From NCBI GenBank assembly GCA_027922465.2, contig BQMF02000755.1, positions 63,001-127,000 on the forward strand: 64,000 nucleotides of DNA, given 5' to 3'. Positions 1 to 11,912 of the stretch are shown here, one piece after another. This DNA comes from Turritopsis dohrnii. Taxonomy: Eukaryota; Cnidaria; Hydrozoa; Anthoathecata; Oceaniidae. The stretch's first letter is position 1. Each line of letters opens with the position of its first letter. Under the pieces are notes generated by a model. It saw only the letters and a list, made by a program, of their open reading frames with translations. It did no database searches and was not told the DNA's origin. The position numbers were made by a program, and so were the translations under genes.

Positions 1-639
1 ATATGCAATAAAGTTTTACATAGTACAATTTCGGCATGCCTTGTAAAGATCATTCAACCTTTTCGAATTTCTAAAAGAATTTTTACAAACTTTTCTTCTA
101 TTGTGTTAGATTAAATTAGGTCATTTTGGGTTGATTGTTATGTCATGCGTATCTTTTATATGTAATTTGTGTATTGTTTATGTATTTATATCTGAGAGTA
201 CTTTTTACATTTCTCACTCTCATTCAAACATTTAAAAGAGTCAACATATAATTTCAAATCATTTAGTCATGAAAATTTTCACTGGTAGCACACCTTTGGC
301 CAGCTGTTTGAACATATTTAACTTCAAAATTTCAATAACAAATCTCATTTTAATTTGTGTGTCACAATCCCCACCTGCTGTGTGCAGTCTACACTGAGCA
401 GCAGTCAATGTTGTATTGTATTGTTCAATCGTTCAAAATCTTTCAAGTTTCAAGAATGTTATTGTTAGTCTTCCATTTTCACACTTCAGCTGATTTTGCA
501 GAAATCCTTCTGCCCGTAAGGGCATCTTGTTAACATTAAAACCAATGCATTTTTTCTGGACTTAAAACGAAAGCAAAATTTAAATTCAAAATAGCATTCA
601 AAATTACCTTCCGAACAAGAAATTATATAATATCATGGT
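1..639. other. No gene seen
   Basis: AT-rich sequence with stops in all frames and no ORF, RNA gene or clear terminal inverted repeat that I can support. Confidence 0.5.
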
Positions 640-822
640 CCTTTTACGTCATATAAACGTCGAAGCAACGTCTCATCGACCGTCGAAAATGACCGCCAAA
701 TCACGGTCACTTTTCGACGTCACAATTATGTTACATTTCGGACCACCAGACGACCGTCAAACGACGGTCAGAGGTGACCGTCATATGACGTTATCCTGAC
801 GTCAAAATGTTTACTGGGGGCG
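640..822. repeat. ACGTC-rich repeat, probable MITE fragment
   Basis: A dense run of GACGTC, GACCGTC and ACGGTCA words in both orientations, ending in TGACGTCAAAATGTTTACTG. Word content resembles the GACGTC-rich element at 17542-18184, but the ends differ. Only one likely terminus is visible, so I read it as a fragment of a foldback DNA element. Confidence 0.4.
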
Positions 823-1000
823 CTAAGAATTAGCGCGAAATCCTTAGCGCGAAAAAATAAAGCGACAATTTGGTGAGAATGAATTTCGCGCTAAATACTT
901 GTCTAGCGCCTTAAATAAGCGCGCAAAAAATTTCGCGCTAAATTATCAAAATTTTTTGATATTTCAACGCGTTATTATAACCCGCTAGCGGCATATCAAA
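823..1000. repeat. Short inverted repeats of TAGCGCGAAA
   Basis: TAGCGCGAAA and its complement TTTCGCGCTA recur at least five times within about 130 bases (near 831, 847, 885, 930). This suggests subterminal repeats of a DNA transposon. No transposase sequence is nearby. Confidence 0.4.
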
Positions 1001-1392
1001 AGAATTTTTGATCTTTTTGATCTTTCATGATCTTTCGGCACTTTCAAAGAAATATTACGTAAAACACATTCTAAAGTAGCAAGGAAGACAATTAACAAGG
1101 AAGTGATCAGTAACAAATTTCGCCTTCAAGCAGAAATAAAAACTTACTGAAAAAACATGAATCTATCAGCCATTTTCATACTTTGAACCAATTTATCCTT
1201 GTACTTCCCTTTCTTGAAACAATGGCCTTACTCAAACTGATTTTGTTTTATTTCCCGTTTTTCTATCCATTTTCGTTATCCTTCTCATCCTCCGTCTTCT
1301 TCTCAAAATTATCGCAGCAGTTAATAATAGTTCGTCTTCACTGTCCGATTTCATTATGAAAATGTAGAAGAATTTGGAAACACGGTTTAATT

Positions 1393-1660
1393 TTAAGACA
1401 TAACGCGATAGTAAATTAGGACGTTAGAGCGAAAAACATCATCTTTTTGCGCCAGACTTTCTGGCACTGATGCTAAAATTAATTTCGTTGTAAGTGCTTG
1501 GTGAGGACTAAGCTTGAATGATCCAATCCATTGATGTATCAAACCGCTTTTTTCTTGGATACAACATAAGTGAAACTTTTGCTTGAGCGCAGGTACGTAA
1601 ATATAGCAAGTTTTAATTTTATGATTATGCCAGTAGGGATATTGGGTAATAACAAAACAA
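1393..1660 (-). other. Possible downstream exon of the 1718-2023 gene
   Basis: An open minus-strand stretch follows a good acceptor (CTCTTTTTTCAG, ending at 1661). Read in the phase that leaves one base before the first codon, it encodes a Cys-containing segment with YWHNHKIK and CYIYVPALKQKFHLCC. No convincing donor exists at the end of the upstream ORF, so linkage is a guess. Confidence 0.2.
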
Positions 1661-1717
1661 CTGAAAAAAGAGGTGTATTTATCCATCATTGCAATAACGG
1701 AACAGAATGGTTCTTCG

Positions 1718-2023
1718 TCATTCCAACAATTGACAGGTGACCATGCAAGTGTAAATATCGGTATCCGTCAAATTTCTCTTGTTACAGAAATCATATGCTT
1801 TCAAGCACTGAGGACAGGAAGGAAGATTATTAAAAAATGAGTCATCCAACATGATGAAAATAACTACATAATGATACATACATGGTTCGGACAATCTCCT
1901 ACCACGCAAAAGTCGAACTGCCTCAAACATTTCTCCCTTTCTCGAAGTCCTGCAGTCTGTTTTCGACATGCAATAAAGTCCCGATAGCACTAAATAAGAA
2001 ACAAATATCTGATAAATGGTCAT
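1718..2023 (-). CDS. Putative small secreted Cys-containing protein, unidentified
   Basis: A 101-residue ORF starts at a true ATG. The N-terminus (MTIYQIFVSYLVLSGLYCMS) looks like a signal peptide. The remainder has about eight cysteines, including CPQC and a closing CMVTC, and a basic RLLRGRR stretch that could be a processing site. I do not recognise a family. It may continue into the open stretch at 1393-1660, which follows a good acceptor, but no matching donor is visible. It could also be a chance ORF; the signal-like start and the cysteines are the only support. Confidence 0.3.
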   Translation of the reverse strand: MTIYQIFVSYLVLSGLYCMSKTDCRTSRKGEMFEAVRLLRGRRLSEPCMYHYVVIFIMLDDSFFNNLPSCPQCLKAYDFCNKRNLTDTDIYTCMVTCQLLE

Positions 2024-2834
2024 ACTTTTTGTCGTCCCAATACGGTGACTAAGAAAATTATCCTAATAAACGTAGTCCTATGAAGCTTTGACTAGACATT
2101 GTATTGATTAAATACGTGATGTGAAAGCAAGTAGCGTTGGATTTGAACCTATAAATGTTTGAATGAGGGATTATAATTGTAATCTGAGCACAAATATCTT
2201 CATGCTTACGTTTGCTGATTCAACAGATTTCAAGCAATACTTGTGACCATTAAGATCTAAAGAGAATTATAAAGAAAGCTGAGATAATGGACTGCATCAC
2301 CTTACATTCGCTAGATGATGTAACAAAAGTGGCATGTTGTACTTGCAAGCTTCAAAAGCGTACGTAAGAATATTTAATGTAGCTTACATGAAGTTTCCAC
2401 AAATAGAATGAAAATCGTAAAAAATATCCAAAACATCCTCTTTTTGATGAAACACATGACAACGGCGCGAAAAATAAAAGAAAAAAGAACTTACATTGGA
2501 AAAGTGGTAAAGAACTTTGTTGAACATCTGATATGACACAGCCGACAGAATGTGCAAACATACAACGTAAAAAGAAACTATCGCATTATCTCATTGAAAC
2601 GACTGTTGACCATGAGTGTTCCACAGCTCACTGGATTGAGCTTGTGTGGACTATCAAAGGAGAATAATTCAACTCTGTTTCTACTGCCCAATCTAACCAA
2701 TATCTTGACAAAAATCGTACATTTTCGTCACTAAAAGATGTGTGAAGTCGGTGTGATAGCATAGAAATGCGAGTTTCTACGTATTTCTGTGGTGATAGCT
2801 ATCGACCGAAAGTAAAATCAATGTGAACAAATAC
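2024..2834. other. No gene seen
   Basis: Only short ORFs on either strand without domain signals. The left edge of the hAT-like element follows. Confidence 0.4.
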
Positions 2835-2839
2835 CGTTC

Positions 2840-5800
2840 CAGGGGCGGACGCAGCATTATTTTATAGGTACGGCTCAACCTTGTGGATTCCAATAAGAAT
2901 TCCGATTCCCCGATTTTTCTCGGAATAACCCGATTTACGGACAAATGCATCCCGGGAGATCAACGTTCATTTCCAGTTAGCTACTTTGAACCCCCAACAC
3001 CAAAATTAGCCTACATTAAACATTTTAACCAAAGGTGGATAGAAGAATAGAAGCTGAATACAATAGTTTTTTTTAAGATTAACACAGCATATACATAACA
3101 AAATAATTACAGTATTATATTAACTGCATCATTATATTAGATGTCTGAAATACACGCTTTTTTTTTTATAAGAACAATTTTATAAGAACACGAGCCTCAG
3201 ATTTGGCCAAAAAATAAGAACAAAATAAGAACAACCCGAGGCTCAAATTAATGTTTCAAAAATTAAGAACAGCCTAAGCCTGAATTTTCTTATAAAATAA
3301 GAACAACTCATGATAGGAACAACTCATGACGTGAATTCTCTCACTGTCAAATGGTTTAGAAGTTGTTGTTTTTTTCACCTTGCATACTCATATCGGGTCA
3401 TTACTGAACAGCAACCATGCTTTTAAACAGTTGCTTTTCAAAAGAATTATTTTAATTTTACTGAAAGTTCCATAAATAAGAACAAAATGAGGCTGAAATC
3501 TGAAACTTTGTTCTTAAAGCTAAGAACAAAATAAGAACAATTCAGGCTGAAAAAGGCTCAAAAAATAAGAACAGCCAGCCTCAGGTCAGATTTTACTGGT
3601 TCTTATAAAAAAAAAAGCGTGTACCAAACACACTGCACGATTACATATTCCTTTCGTTGCACGAAGAATTTACTAGCATTCTCATTTTCAAAAGCAAATT
3701 TATTTCACCCAAGCAAAATGGAGCACAAAATTGAACTAAGAGGCTAAAAAACAGTATATTTGAAAAAATATAACGAAAATTGGCACCACAAATTTTGTCA
3801 AAACTGACTAAGAATGCAGTTTTCCTATAAATTCATGGTGCTATTGCAAGTTATAATTTTCCGCCCTCTATGTTGATTTTCGTCCTGCACTCCTCCTTGA
3901 CTTCTTAATCTTCTCAACATCCTTTGACACCTTTCCACACCTCATTAAATCTAGGTCGACCTGTTGATGTTTGTGCTAAAAAAGACAAAAGGTGAACAAA
4001 TTCAAAATTAAAATATTTTATATATATATGGTGAATTAGAATTAGTATGAAGTCTCCCACCATTTATTTTTTTTTAAATACATAAATGAAATAATATGTT
4101 CTCATAGAATATACAGTGAATATATAGTCAAGACATACCAAAACAGAACTGTCCACATAAAATAATTCTTCCTATTCTACTTGTTGGTTTTCAGTGGACA
4201 AACGACCACACTCCACAAAACAAAATCTTCTCTTAAGACAAAGGCTTCTTAGTAGAATCATAACAGGCTTTATCATCAAGTATAGGAAAAAAACTGTTTC
4301 TCTTTATTTCGTCTAAAATCTGGTTAGATATCAAATTCCCACACTGATTCAGATCACTTGGAAATGCAAGTAGTATTCTTTTTCTAGATAATTCCAAATC
4401 ACATCTACACAATTTGACGCAAACTTATATCCATTGAATTCTACTATTTGTTTCATTCAATTATCAATATGACATGCATGGAATAAAACTACCAGAACAT
4501 AAGGACCTTGTCAACACACGAAACATTTGGGGAATTTTAAAACCAACAGAATAAGCATCTAGCCATGTTTTGTCTTTTTCGAGCTCAAAAACATTATGAT
4601 TTTATATCCTGGGGAGAAGCTGCAGAGGACGTGTCAATATGGGTTGTAACATCATCATCCAATAATGCTAATTCTCCATGGCTTTCCTTAGCTTTGTCTG
4701 TAGAAGAAGATAAACTCAATTGGCATGTTGAAAATATATCATGAGAAATTTGTTCAATCTTATCTTTTTATCCTCAAAGTGGGTGCATAATGGGTGCATG
4801 ACTTATGTATGAATGGTGAAAGTCCCAACAAACACAAGACAGAACACCAATATTGTTCCTCGCAAATTTGCATTGCTTGTTCCTCAAACCCTCATAAACT
4901 CACTACTGAATGTTTTCCAAATACAGCTAGCAACACATAGCAATACAAATGCTCATCATCAGTGAAAAATCTCAAAATAATTGCATTATATATCTAATTA
5001 AATTAAATATCACAAAATAAAGTTAATGTATACATGCAAACTCTGTAGTTTTTGATCACCGCCAAAAGGTACCATGTTTAAAAGACATAATAAGTTTGTG
5101 TAATAATCAAGTCCAACGACTCTTAGTAAAATCCCAACCAGAGTTTAGCAAGGCAAAAAATAATAAATGAAAAGAAGCCCCACATAGAAATTCTTCAAAA
5201 TTTATAAAATTTTGTTTTTCGTCAAAGTTACAAATATAAAAAGCCATGCATGTCAATGAAAATAAAAAAAACAAATATTGAATCCACATTCACATAACTT
5301 TCATAAGCTTTTTTGTTGTTGTGTTGTTTCGGTCATTAAATGAATTTGAATTAAAAACAAACTAACACTTACGTTTACAAAGTAAAATATAAAGAAAAAC
5401 ATAAACTTACTTTAAAGCAATGACTGTGCATCCAACATGATGTCTCCTACCACACTATGTTCTGCATTTCTCTCAGCTGTAAAGTACTTTTTCAAGGCTT
5501 TACCTACCAGATTCATGCGCTCATTGAAACACAAAAACCTTTCTTCATCAGTATGGGTAAATTTAAATATTCTGTTGTCATGTTATCGTTGAGAATAAGC
5601 GTCTCAAAAACTCTTTCTCTATGTATCATGTCCGATCCAGACAAATTGAGAAAGAGGTTCATAGGATGATGCACATGTGTGAGTTTTGAGCCGTATTTGC
5701 CTACTCTACCGACAACCGAAAGATTTAAAGCCTAAGGATTTGTTCTGATACGTATTATCGTTTTGTGTACTTTTGGCACAACAGCCGCACTTTCAAAACA

Positions 5801-6246
5801 AATGGAAAACCGAAAGAAGTACCATGAAGCTGGGATTAGGGGTATAGGTGTCCAACTACCGTAAAATCGGGACTTGAGCAGTAACTTTGAGCCGTATCGA
5901 AGAGCTGCAATACGGCTCAAAACTGTTAGTTATAACCCCTATCATCATTGATCAAAAGGAGCCGATTTTTGAGCCGTAAAGAAGAACAATACAGCAGTGG
6001 GGTTTGCAGTTATAGCTTACCTAAAATTTGCGAGTCAAATGGTGCGCCAACAAATAATGCGCTAATGCATAAAAAACCTATTCGATTGATTTTCAAACGT
6101 CGCCGTTATCGCGTGATTACGACACGGCGTCAAGAATAGACAAATAGACAAAGAAGCACGACAGTAGATCAGTTTTCGTAATCATTCTCTTGACTAAAGT
6201 TTGCTACGGCTTGAGCCGTATGAGCCGTACCCTGCGTCCGCCCCTG
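2840..6246. mobile_element. hAT-like DNA transposon, non-autonomous or decayed
   Basis: The ends are inverted repeats: left CAGGGGCGGACGCAG, right CTGCGTCCGCCCCTG. The 5-bp word CGTTC is directly repeated outside both ends (2835-2839 and 6247-6251). hAT elements normally make 8-bp duplications, so the class is inferred from the CAGGGGCGG terminus. The octamer GAGCCGTA and its complement recur near both ends (about 2869, 5688, 5890, 5911, 5984, 6209-6229), as expected for transposase-binding subterminal repeats. No transposase ORF survives. A separate MITE (3153-3621) lies inside. Confidence 0.7.
3153..3621. mobile_element. MITE with CACGCTTTTTTTTT ends and TA target duplication
   Basis: Left end CACGCTTTTTTTTTTATAAG and right end CTTATAAAAAAAAAAGCGTG are exact inverted repeats flanked by TA (3151-3152, 3622-3623), a Tc1/mariner-type footprint. 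The interior repeats ATAAGAACA and the word CCTCAGATTT. It has no coding capacity. Related copies lie at 34469-34791 and 37991-38935. It sits inside the hAT-like element and is therefore the younger insertion. Confidence 0.75.
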
Positions 6247-6742
6247 CGTTCTCGCTGATATTCAAGAATATCGATTAAATAATGGACGAAAGCGTTTCAA
6301 TTTCAAAATTTGAGAAGACAGGCGACAACTGATATGTGTTTTGTGTTTTGCAGTTAAAATTAAAAGTTTTCAAATGTTATCTCGGGTTACTGGTCATGGC
6401 ACACCCTGTTATGTTTTACGCTGCTGGTTCAATTTGCATATTTGTGATTACCAAGACCATAGTTAATCCCTAATTCATTTAATCTATCATTTTAATTTTT
6501 TATGTTACACAGCATTTCAATACACCTTTCCCGAATGTCTGTTTAAATGCCAGGTTAATGCTTAGTTATCAAGTTTAGCCTCGTTTCTAGGTATTTTATT
6601 GTTTTTCTAATTTCATAATGTTTTCAGTAAGTAATAATTACTCGTTCTTTCAGTTCCCCAGTCGAATAATTAGAAGTAATTAAGAGTTTGAAAAAGAGGC
6701 GAAACTTAGAGGCTAGGCTATAAGAGGGTGTTTAAACAGAAA

Positions 6743-9700
6743 ATCGCAATGGCTTCCGAAGATGGCGGACGCAAAAACCGTCGTTCATGAATTCCGGAAT
6801 GCTGAATTGATACAGATCTTTGAATTTCAAACTAAATCGTTTAAAAGATACTTCAAAGAAAGCCGATATCATCAAGAAAAGGAAAATCATCGATACTTTG
6901 AAGCCCTCGCTTTTATAATAAGTTTTTGTGTGTAGGAATTATTTTCTCGTTGGCTGTACGGTATTACACTTCTTCTCTTACATATCGGGTTTTGAAATCT
7001 ACGGTGAGCTTGGGTAATCAACCCCGGGGGATCTGCTCACTACCTGAAGCGTTCCCGACAAGCTATGTTTTCTTGATCGATTTCAACGTTGTTTCAATGG
7101 AAGAATCAAGCCCCGAAACCATCAACACATCATCCGAACCACCGCTCAACGGCAACAAATCTAAAGAAAATCAAATGTTCCCGTGTGACATATGCGGTCG
7201 TATCCTTGAAACAAAAAGAGGAAAAACGATTCATCAAAACCGATGTAGAAAGAAATCTGAGGAGTCGCAAACAACAAAAAAGGAAGCTCCTGCATTCACG
7301 TCAACCGTAAAAAAGCCAAATGCTGAAGATGGAATTTCGCTGCAACCCGACCCACCTCATCCCAATTCTAGGGGGATTCGTTATAGATGGGGTGATCTTG
7401 ACGATGTCGAATTCGAAAGCCATGTATCTTATGCGTACGAAAAAATTGTATTTTGGAGAAAAAACATTTTTCTTCTTCCAACTGGTAAGGCTGGCAAAGA
7501 ATTTATCGACGAAACCAGCAGACTTTTGGATGCTTGGACCCACGATTCTTCTCTAAAAGCAGTAGCATTTAAAGCCGTTATGATAATGCTAAGCCTGCTT
7601 CTGCAAAAGCCGAACAAAAAATCTAAATCAAAAGATCATGTCAGAGCTCTTGAAAGAAGAATGTTACTTTGGAAAGATGGCAAAATTAAAGAACTTGTCA
7701 AAGAAGGCGAAACCATACAAAAACTTCTTGCGGATTCTACCACACCAAAAAGCATCGGCAAGATATCTCTTAAATTTGCAAAATGTATGAAGAAAGGCAA
7801 TGCTAACGGTGCAATGAAACTACTGACTGACAACATGAAGAACGGGATTCTTCCTCTAAATGAAGAAACGCTAAAAACACTGAAGCAAAGACACCCCGAT
7901 GCTCAACCCGTTACGGAAGAAATTCTTCTCTAAGATGATCCAAGAGAAGTTCATCCCATAATTTTTGAAAATATAAATGCTGAAACTATTCAGAAAGCAG
8001 TGTTGAAAACCAAAGGTGGATCTGGTCCTTCAAGTATGGATGCTGATGGATGGAAAAGAATGTTACTTAGCAACTCGTTTGGAGATAGTTCAGAGAACCT
8101 TTGTCGATCAATCGCTGACGTCGCACGTAAATTATGCACCCAAAATGGTCTCCATACAGATATTGAAGCATTCCTTGCTTGCAGGCTGATACCACTCGAT
8201 AAAAATCCAGGTCTACGACCCATTGGTGTTGGAGAGGTATTGAGGAGGATCATAGGAAAGGCTGTTGTTTCGACGACGCGTGAACAGATTAGAAATTCGG
8301 TGGGATCTTTTCAAGTTTGTGCTGGACATGACGCCGGATGCGAAGCTGCGATACACGCAATGAAAGACATCCTTGCTGAGGAGGATACAGAGGCTGTTAT
8401 ACTGATTGATGTTTCGAACGCTTTTAACAGAATTAACAGGAATATTTTCTTACAAAACATCAAAGTGATTTGCCCTGAACTTTCAACTTTCGTGACTAAC
8501 TGTTATTTCAACCCTACGCGCTTGTTTGTCATCGGTGGTGTCGAAATCACATCTAAAGAAGGCACAACCCAAGGTGACCCAATTGCAATGGCCGTCTATG
8601 CGATCGCAGCAATTCCACTACTGTTGATGGTTCTCGAAATTACAGACCGTCTCCCTGATAAACAGACCAAGGCTGAAGCATTTGCCGACGATTTTTCTGC
8701 TGCTGGTTCACTACAGAACATCAAAGTGTGGTGGAACACTCTTTCACGACTCGGTCCACTCTTCGGATACTACCCCGAAGAAAGTAAATGCTGGTTGATA
8801 GTGAAAAAGGAACACCTCTCCGAAGCCGAAAAAGTGTTTGGTGACACCAAGATAAAACTAACCACCGAAGGAAAACGTTATTTGGGAGCTGCAATCGAAT
8901 CCGACTCTTTTAGAAAAGAATTCGTCAATGAGAAAGTCTAAAAATGCTGTGAAGAATTAAGTTATTTGTCTGAGATCGCAAAAATCGACCACATGCTGCT
9001 TACACTTGTTTCACTTGTGGTTTCAAACACAAGCTGACGTTTCTAATGCGCACCATACCTGGGATTTCCAATCAATTGAAAGTGATAGATGAAATTTTGC
9101 TGACAGAGTTTATCCCAGTGATAACTGGTGGCTTAAGAATCAACGAAGAAGAACGTCTTCTCCTCTCACTTCCACCCAAGAATGGTGGACTTGGAATTCC
9201 GATCTTTGAAACGCAGTGCCAAATCGAGTACGAGAATTCAAAGGAAATAACTTCGCACCTTTGTGGCGCCATTAAAAGTCAAAATCGCCTATACGACAAG
9301 GATGAACAGATTACAAAAAAGAAAGCATTAGTAAGGACGCGTAAATCCGAAAGTATCAACACCATCATCCTTAATCTAAAAGAAACATTATCCTTGAACC
9401 AGTTACGCCTCCTTGAGCTAAACCAGGAAAGTGGAGCTTCATCTTGGCTAACAGCACTGCCTCTTGATTCTGAAGGATTTTACCTTAACAAACAATGTTT
9501 TCGAGATCTGCTTCGTATACGCTATGGGTGGCCGTTGCTAAGAACACCTGCATCATGTGAATGCGGTTCACCCTTCAACCTGGAACACGCCCTCTCAAAA
9601 CAAAAAAAAGGGAGGCTTTGTGTCGATGCGTCACAACAACATCCGAGATTTCACAGCAAAACTCCTACGAGAAGTATGTCGATATATACAAACTGAACCC

Positions 9701-10312
9701 GTTCTACAGAAACTGGATGGGAAACTGGAGGGAACATATAGTTGAGATGAAGTCAACAAATAAATCTGACGAAGCGAGACTCGATATCAAAGCAAGGGGA
9801 TTTTGGATAACAGGCCAACAGGCATTTTTCGACGTAAAGGTTTTCAATCCATTAGCCAAACGGTATGTTGCTCATAATCCACAACGCTGCTACGATCTGA
9901 ACGAGAAGGAGAAGAAACGAGAATATAATGCACGAATCTTAGACGTTGAGCACGGCTCCTTCACGCCCCTTGTCTTCTCTGCAACCGGTGGAGCTGGCCG
10001 CGAATGTAGAAAGTTCTACAGACGTTTGGCTGAGATGGTTTCAGAAAAACGAAACGCGAAATACTCAGACACTGTGACGTGGATCCTTCGCCACATATGT
10101 TTTCATCTGGTGAAATCAGTACATATCTGTCTTAGAGGAAGTCGCACTGAAGAGGTCATCGACCGAGCGTTTAGCGAAAAGCTCGCAAACATAAATCTTT
10201 AATTCTTAGAAATCAATATTTTGTACTTTGTAAGTAAATCGTATATCCAGTCTGTATCTGTAATATTGGTATACGAAATATACAAAAAATAGAACCAAAA
10301 AAAAAAAAAAAA
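6743..10312 (+). mobile_element. Non-LTR retrotransposon with restriction-like endonuclease
   Basis: A 3.57-kb insertion bounded by the 13-bp direct repeat GTTTAAACAGAAA (6730-6742 and 10313-10325) and ending in about 16 A residues, the hallmarks of target-primed reverse transcription. It encodes an N-terminal CCHC finger, a reverse transcriptase and a C-terminal PD-(D/E)XK-type endonuclease, placing it in the broad R2/Hero/NeSL-like group of LINEs. I cannot name the clade. Confidence 0.85.
7097..10202 (+). pseudogene. Decayed reverse transcriptase-endonuclease ORF of the LINE
   Basis: The likely start is the ATG at 7097. A CCHC finger (CDICGR...H...C) lies near 7190-7250. In-frame TAA codons interrupt at 7931 and 8939. 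The frame shifts near 9015 and again at an A-run near 9600. RT motifs are readable: LIDVSNAFNRINR (about 8403), TTQGDPIAM (about 8565) and the catalytic FADD (about 8683), in place of the more usual YADD. The C-terminal part keeps CECGS, RHNNIRD, ARLDIKARGFW and AFFDVKVFNP, where the Asp residues and D-V-K fit a restriction-like endonuclease. The last Cys of its zinc knuckle is lost at the A-run frameshift. Four disabling changes mean this copy cannot move by itself. Confidence 0.85.
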
Positions 10313-10337
10313 GTTTAAACAGAAATTCGGGAAAGGT

Positions 10338-10712
10338 TTATTAACATCAACTTTGCACCGTGGAAATTCATGCCTCCTATTGTCTTTAGTTTATAATAGG
10401 CTCTGGATACGAAGTAGGTTTATGTTTATATCTACAGTGTGTATCGAAATGTCTTATCCAACAACTTTCAAGGCGTATTTTTCATTACATGTCTGATAAA
10501 ATATTGTGAATTTTATATCACAATAAAGAGCTTTTCATGCCCTATCCATTAATATAAAATGTTTGCCAAAATATTTGTTCTTCGAAAAGATATTGAAGAA
10601 AAACTCAACGATTTGGTTCATTAAATTCTTAAGTCAATTAATTGGTTTAATTAGTATATTCACAACAAAACTTTTTATAAGAACTTTATAGAGAGCTAGT
10701 AACAGTGTTAGC
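10338..10712. other. No gene seen
   Basis: AT-rich flank with no supportable feature. Confidence 0.4.
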
Positions 10713-10855
10713 TAAAGTTTGTTCACCCCTCCCCTGTCAACCAGCATCAACTTCAGCATAACCCCCAGCTTTATTTATAATAGCGATCATTAAAATTTGA
10801 AAGGTCACCGAAGCATTCAGCCGTGTTTGTACATGAATGTAGTGAACAAACTTTA
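10713..10855. mobile_element. Short MITE with TAAAGTTTGTTCAC ends
   Basis: Inverted ends TAAAGTTTGTTCAC and GTGAACAAACTTTA enclose about 140 bp. Part of its interior (the stretch containing AATTTGAAAGGTCACCGAAG) recurs in reverse orientation at 44019-44070. Confidence 0.65.
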
Positions 10856-10880
10856 CTAAGAGTTTATTTTGTTATCGCCT

Positions 10881-11680
10881 ATGGAGGAGCAATCGGCAGT
10901 TAAAGCATATTTTAATTCAAACAAACGAACACAAAAAACATATTTCAATGATATCTTGACTCGTATTACCATCAAGCCCGGCTACAGATGTTTAGATATC
11001 GGCTGTGGTACAGGAAACGCTGCTGGCCATCTAGCATCTATTGTTGAAGAAACTGGACAAGTCATTGGAGTTGATCCTGATGAATACAAGTTAAAACAGG
11101 CACTCGAAATGTATTATGAACACAAAAACTTGTCCTTTCTTCGTGAGAATAGCACAACATTCCCTATTATTGATGGTGGTTATGATGTTGTCTTGAGTAA
11201 TGCTGTCATCCATTGGATTCCAACAGAAGAGAAGATTTTGACCTTTCAAAGAGTTTACGAATCTTTGAAGGAGGGTGGAATATTTGCCGCAGCAATTTGC
11301 TGATCATGGCCGGAAAATTGCGCCAAACTTTTAAATTACTGCCCAGATGAAACTCGGAAGAAATGCTATACTACTTTCTATCCAGAGACATCAGATTTTT
11401 ATGAAGAAAATTTAAGAGCAGTGGGCTTCACCGTCCCCAACATGTCGGATATGACATTGCTTGCGATGACGAGATGAAATATGAAGAATTTTGAGACGCT
11501 TCCCTTTTTATTGGTAAAATGAAGTTAATAGAGAATTACCAGAAACACAAAATTACTTTCGAGAAATTTCCCGATGGGTCGGATAAAGCATCAGACAAAG
11601 TATATTCTGATTATTGTAAGGAAATAAATTGTCCGGACAAATTAAACCGAAAAGAAAGCAAGGAAATAGAATTACATTAG
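10881..11680 (+). pseudogene. SAM-dependent methyltransferase, broken and intronless
   Basis: From the ATG at 10881 an open stretch encodes a class I methyltransferase N-terminus: SAM motif I (LDIGCGTGNAAGHLA), the acidic loop VIGVDPDEYKLKQAL and later YDVVLSNAVIHWI. It resembles the juvenile-hormone-acid or generic small-molecule methyltransferase group by general appearance only. An in-frame TGA at 11301 falls between AAIC and the clear continuation WPENCAKLLNYCPDETRKK. A frameshift near 11450 and a TGA near 11491 follow, after which homologous-looking reading resumes to a TAG near 11680. Absence of introns across the whole fold suggests a processed copy. No poly(A) tail or target duplication was found. 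Confidence 0.75.
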
Positions 11681-11820
11681 CTTTCCTGAATTCTGTTTAC
11701 AATCATTTCTGCTCGTCTTCTTGTATACTGATTTGTTCCGCGAAGCTAGAAGCTTTACATACAAGTTACAATGTTTCAGCATGTTGTTACATGAAAATGA
11801 CTTCATGAATAAGATAGTCG

Positions 11821-11912
11821 TAAGTCCTAACAATAAGTCCTAACAATAAGTCCTAACAATAAGTCCTGACAATAAGTCCTGACAATAAGTCCTGACAATA
11901 AGTCCTGACAAT
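11821..11912. repeat. 13-bp tandem repeat, about 7 copies
   Basis: Unit AAGTCCTAACAAT repeats about seven times. The first three units carry CCTAAC and the later ones CCTGAC, so the A/G variant is sorted in blocks. Confidence 0.9.

Larger units (their letters stand above)
6524..10337. mobile_element. Palindromic MITE split by a LINE
   Basis: Left terminus ACCTTTCCCGAATGTCTGTT at 6524 and right terminus AACAGAAATTCGGGAAAGGT ending at 10337 are near-perfect inverted repeats. Without the LINE (6743-10312) and one copy of the duplicated target, the element is about 230 bp. A second partial copy with the same left terminus begins near 50826 but lacks a right end. Confidence 0.7.
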
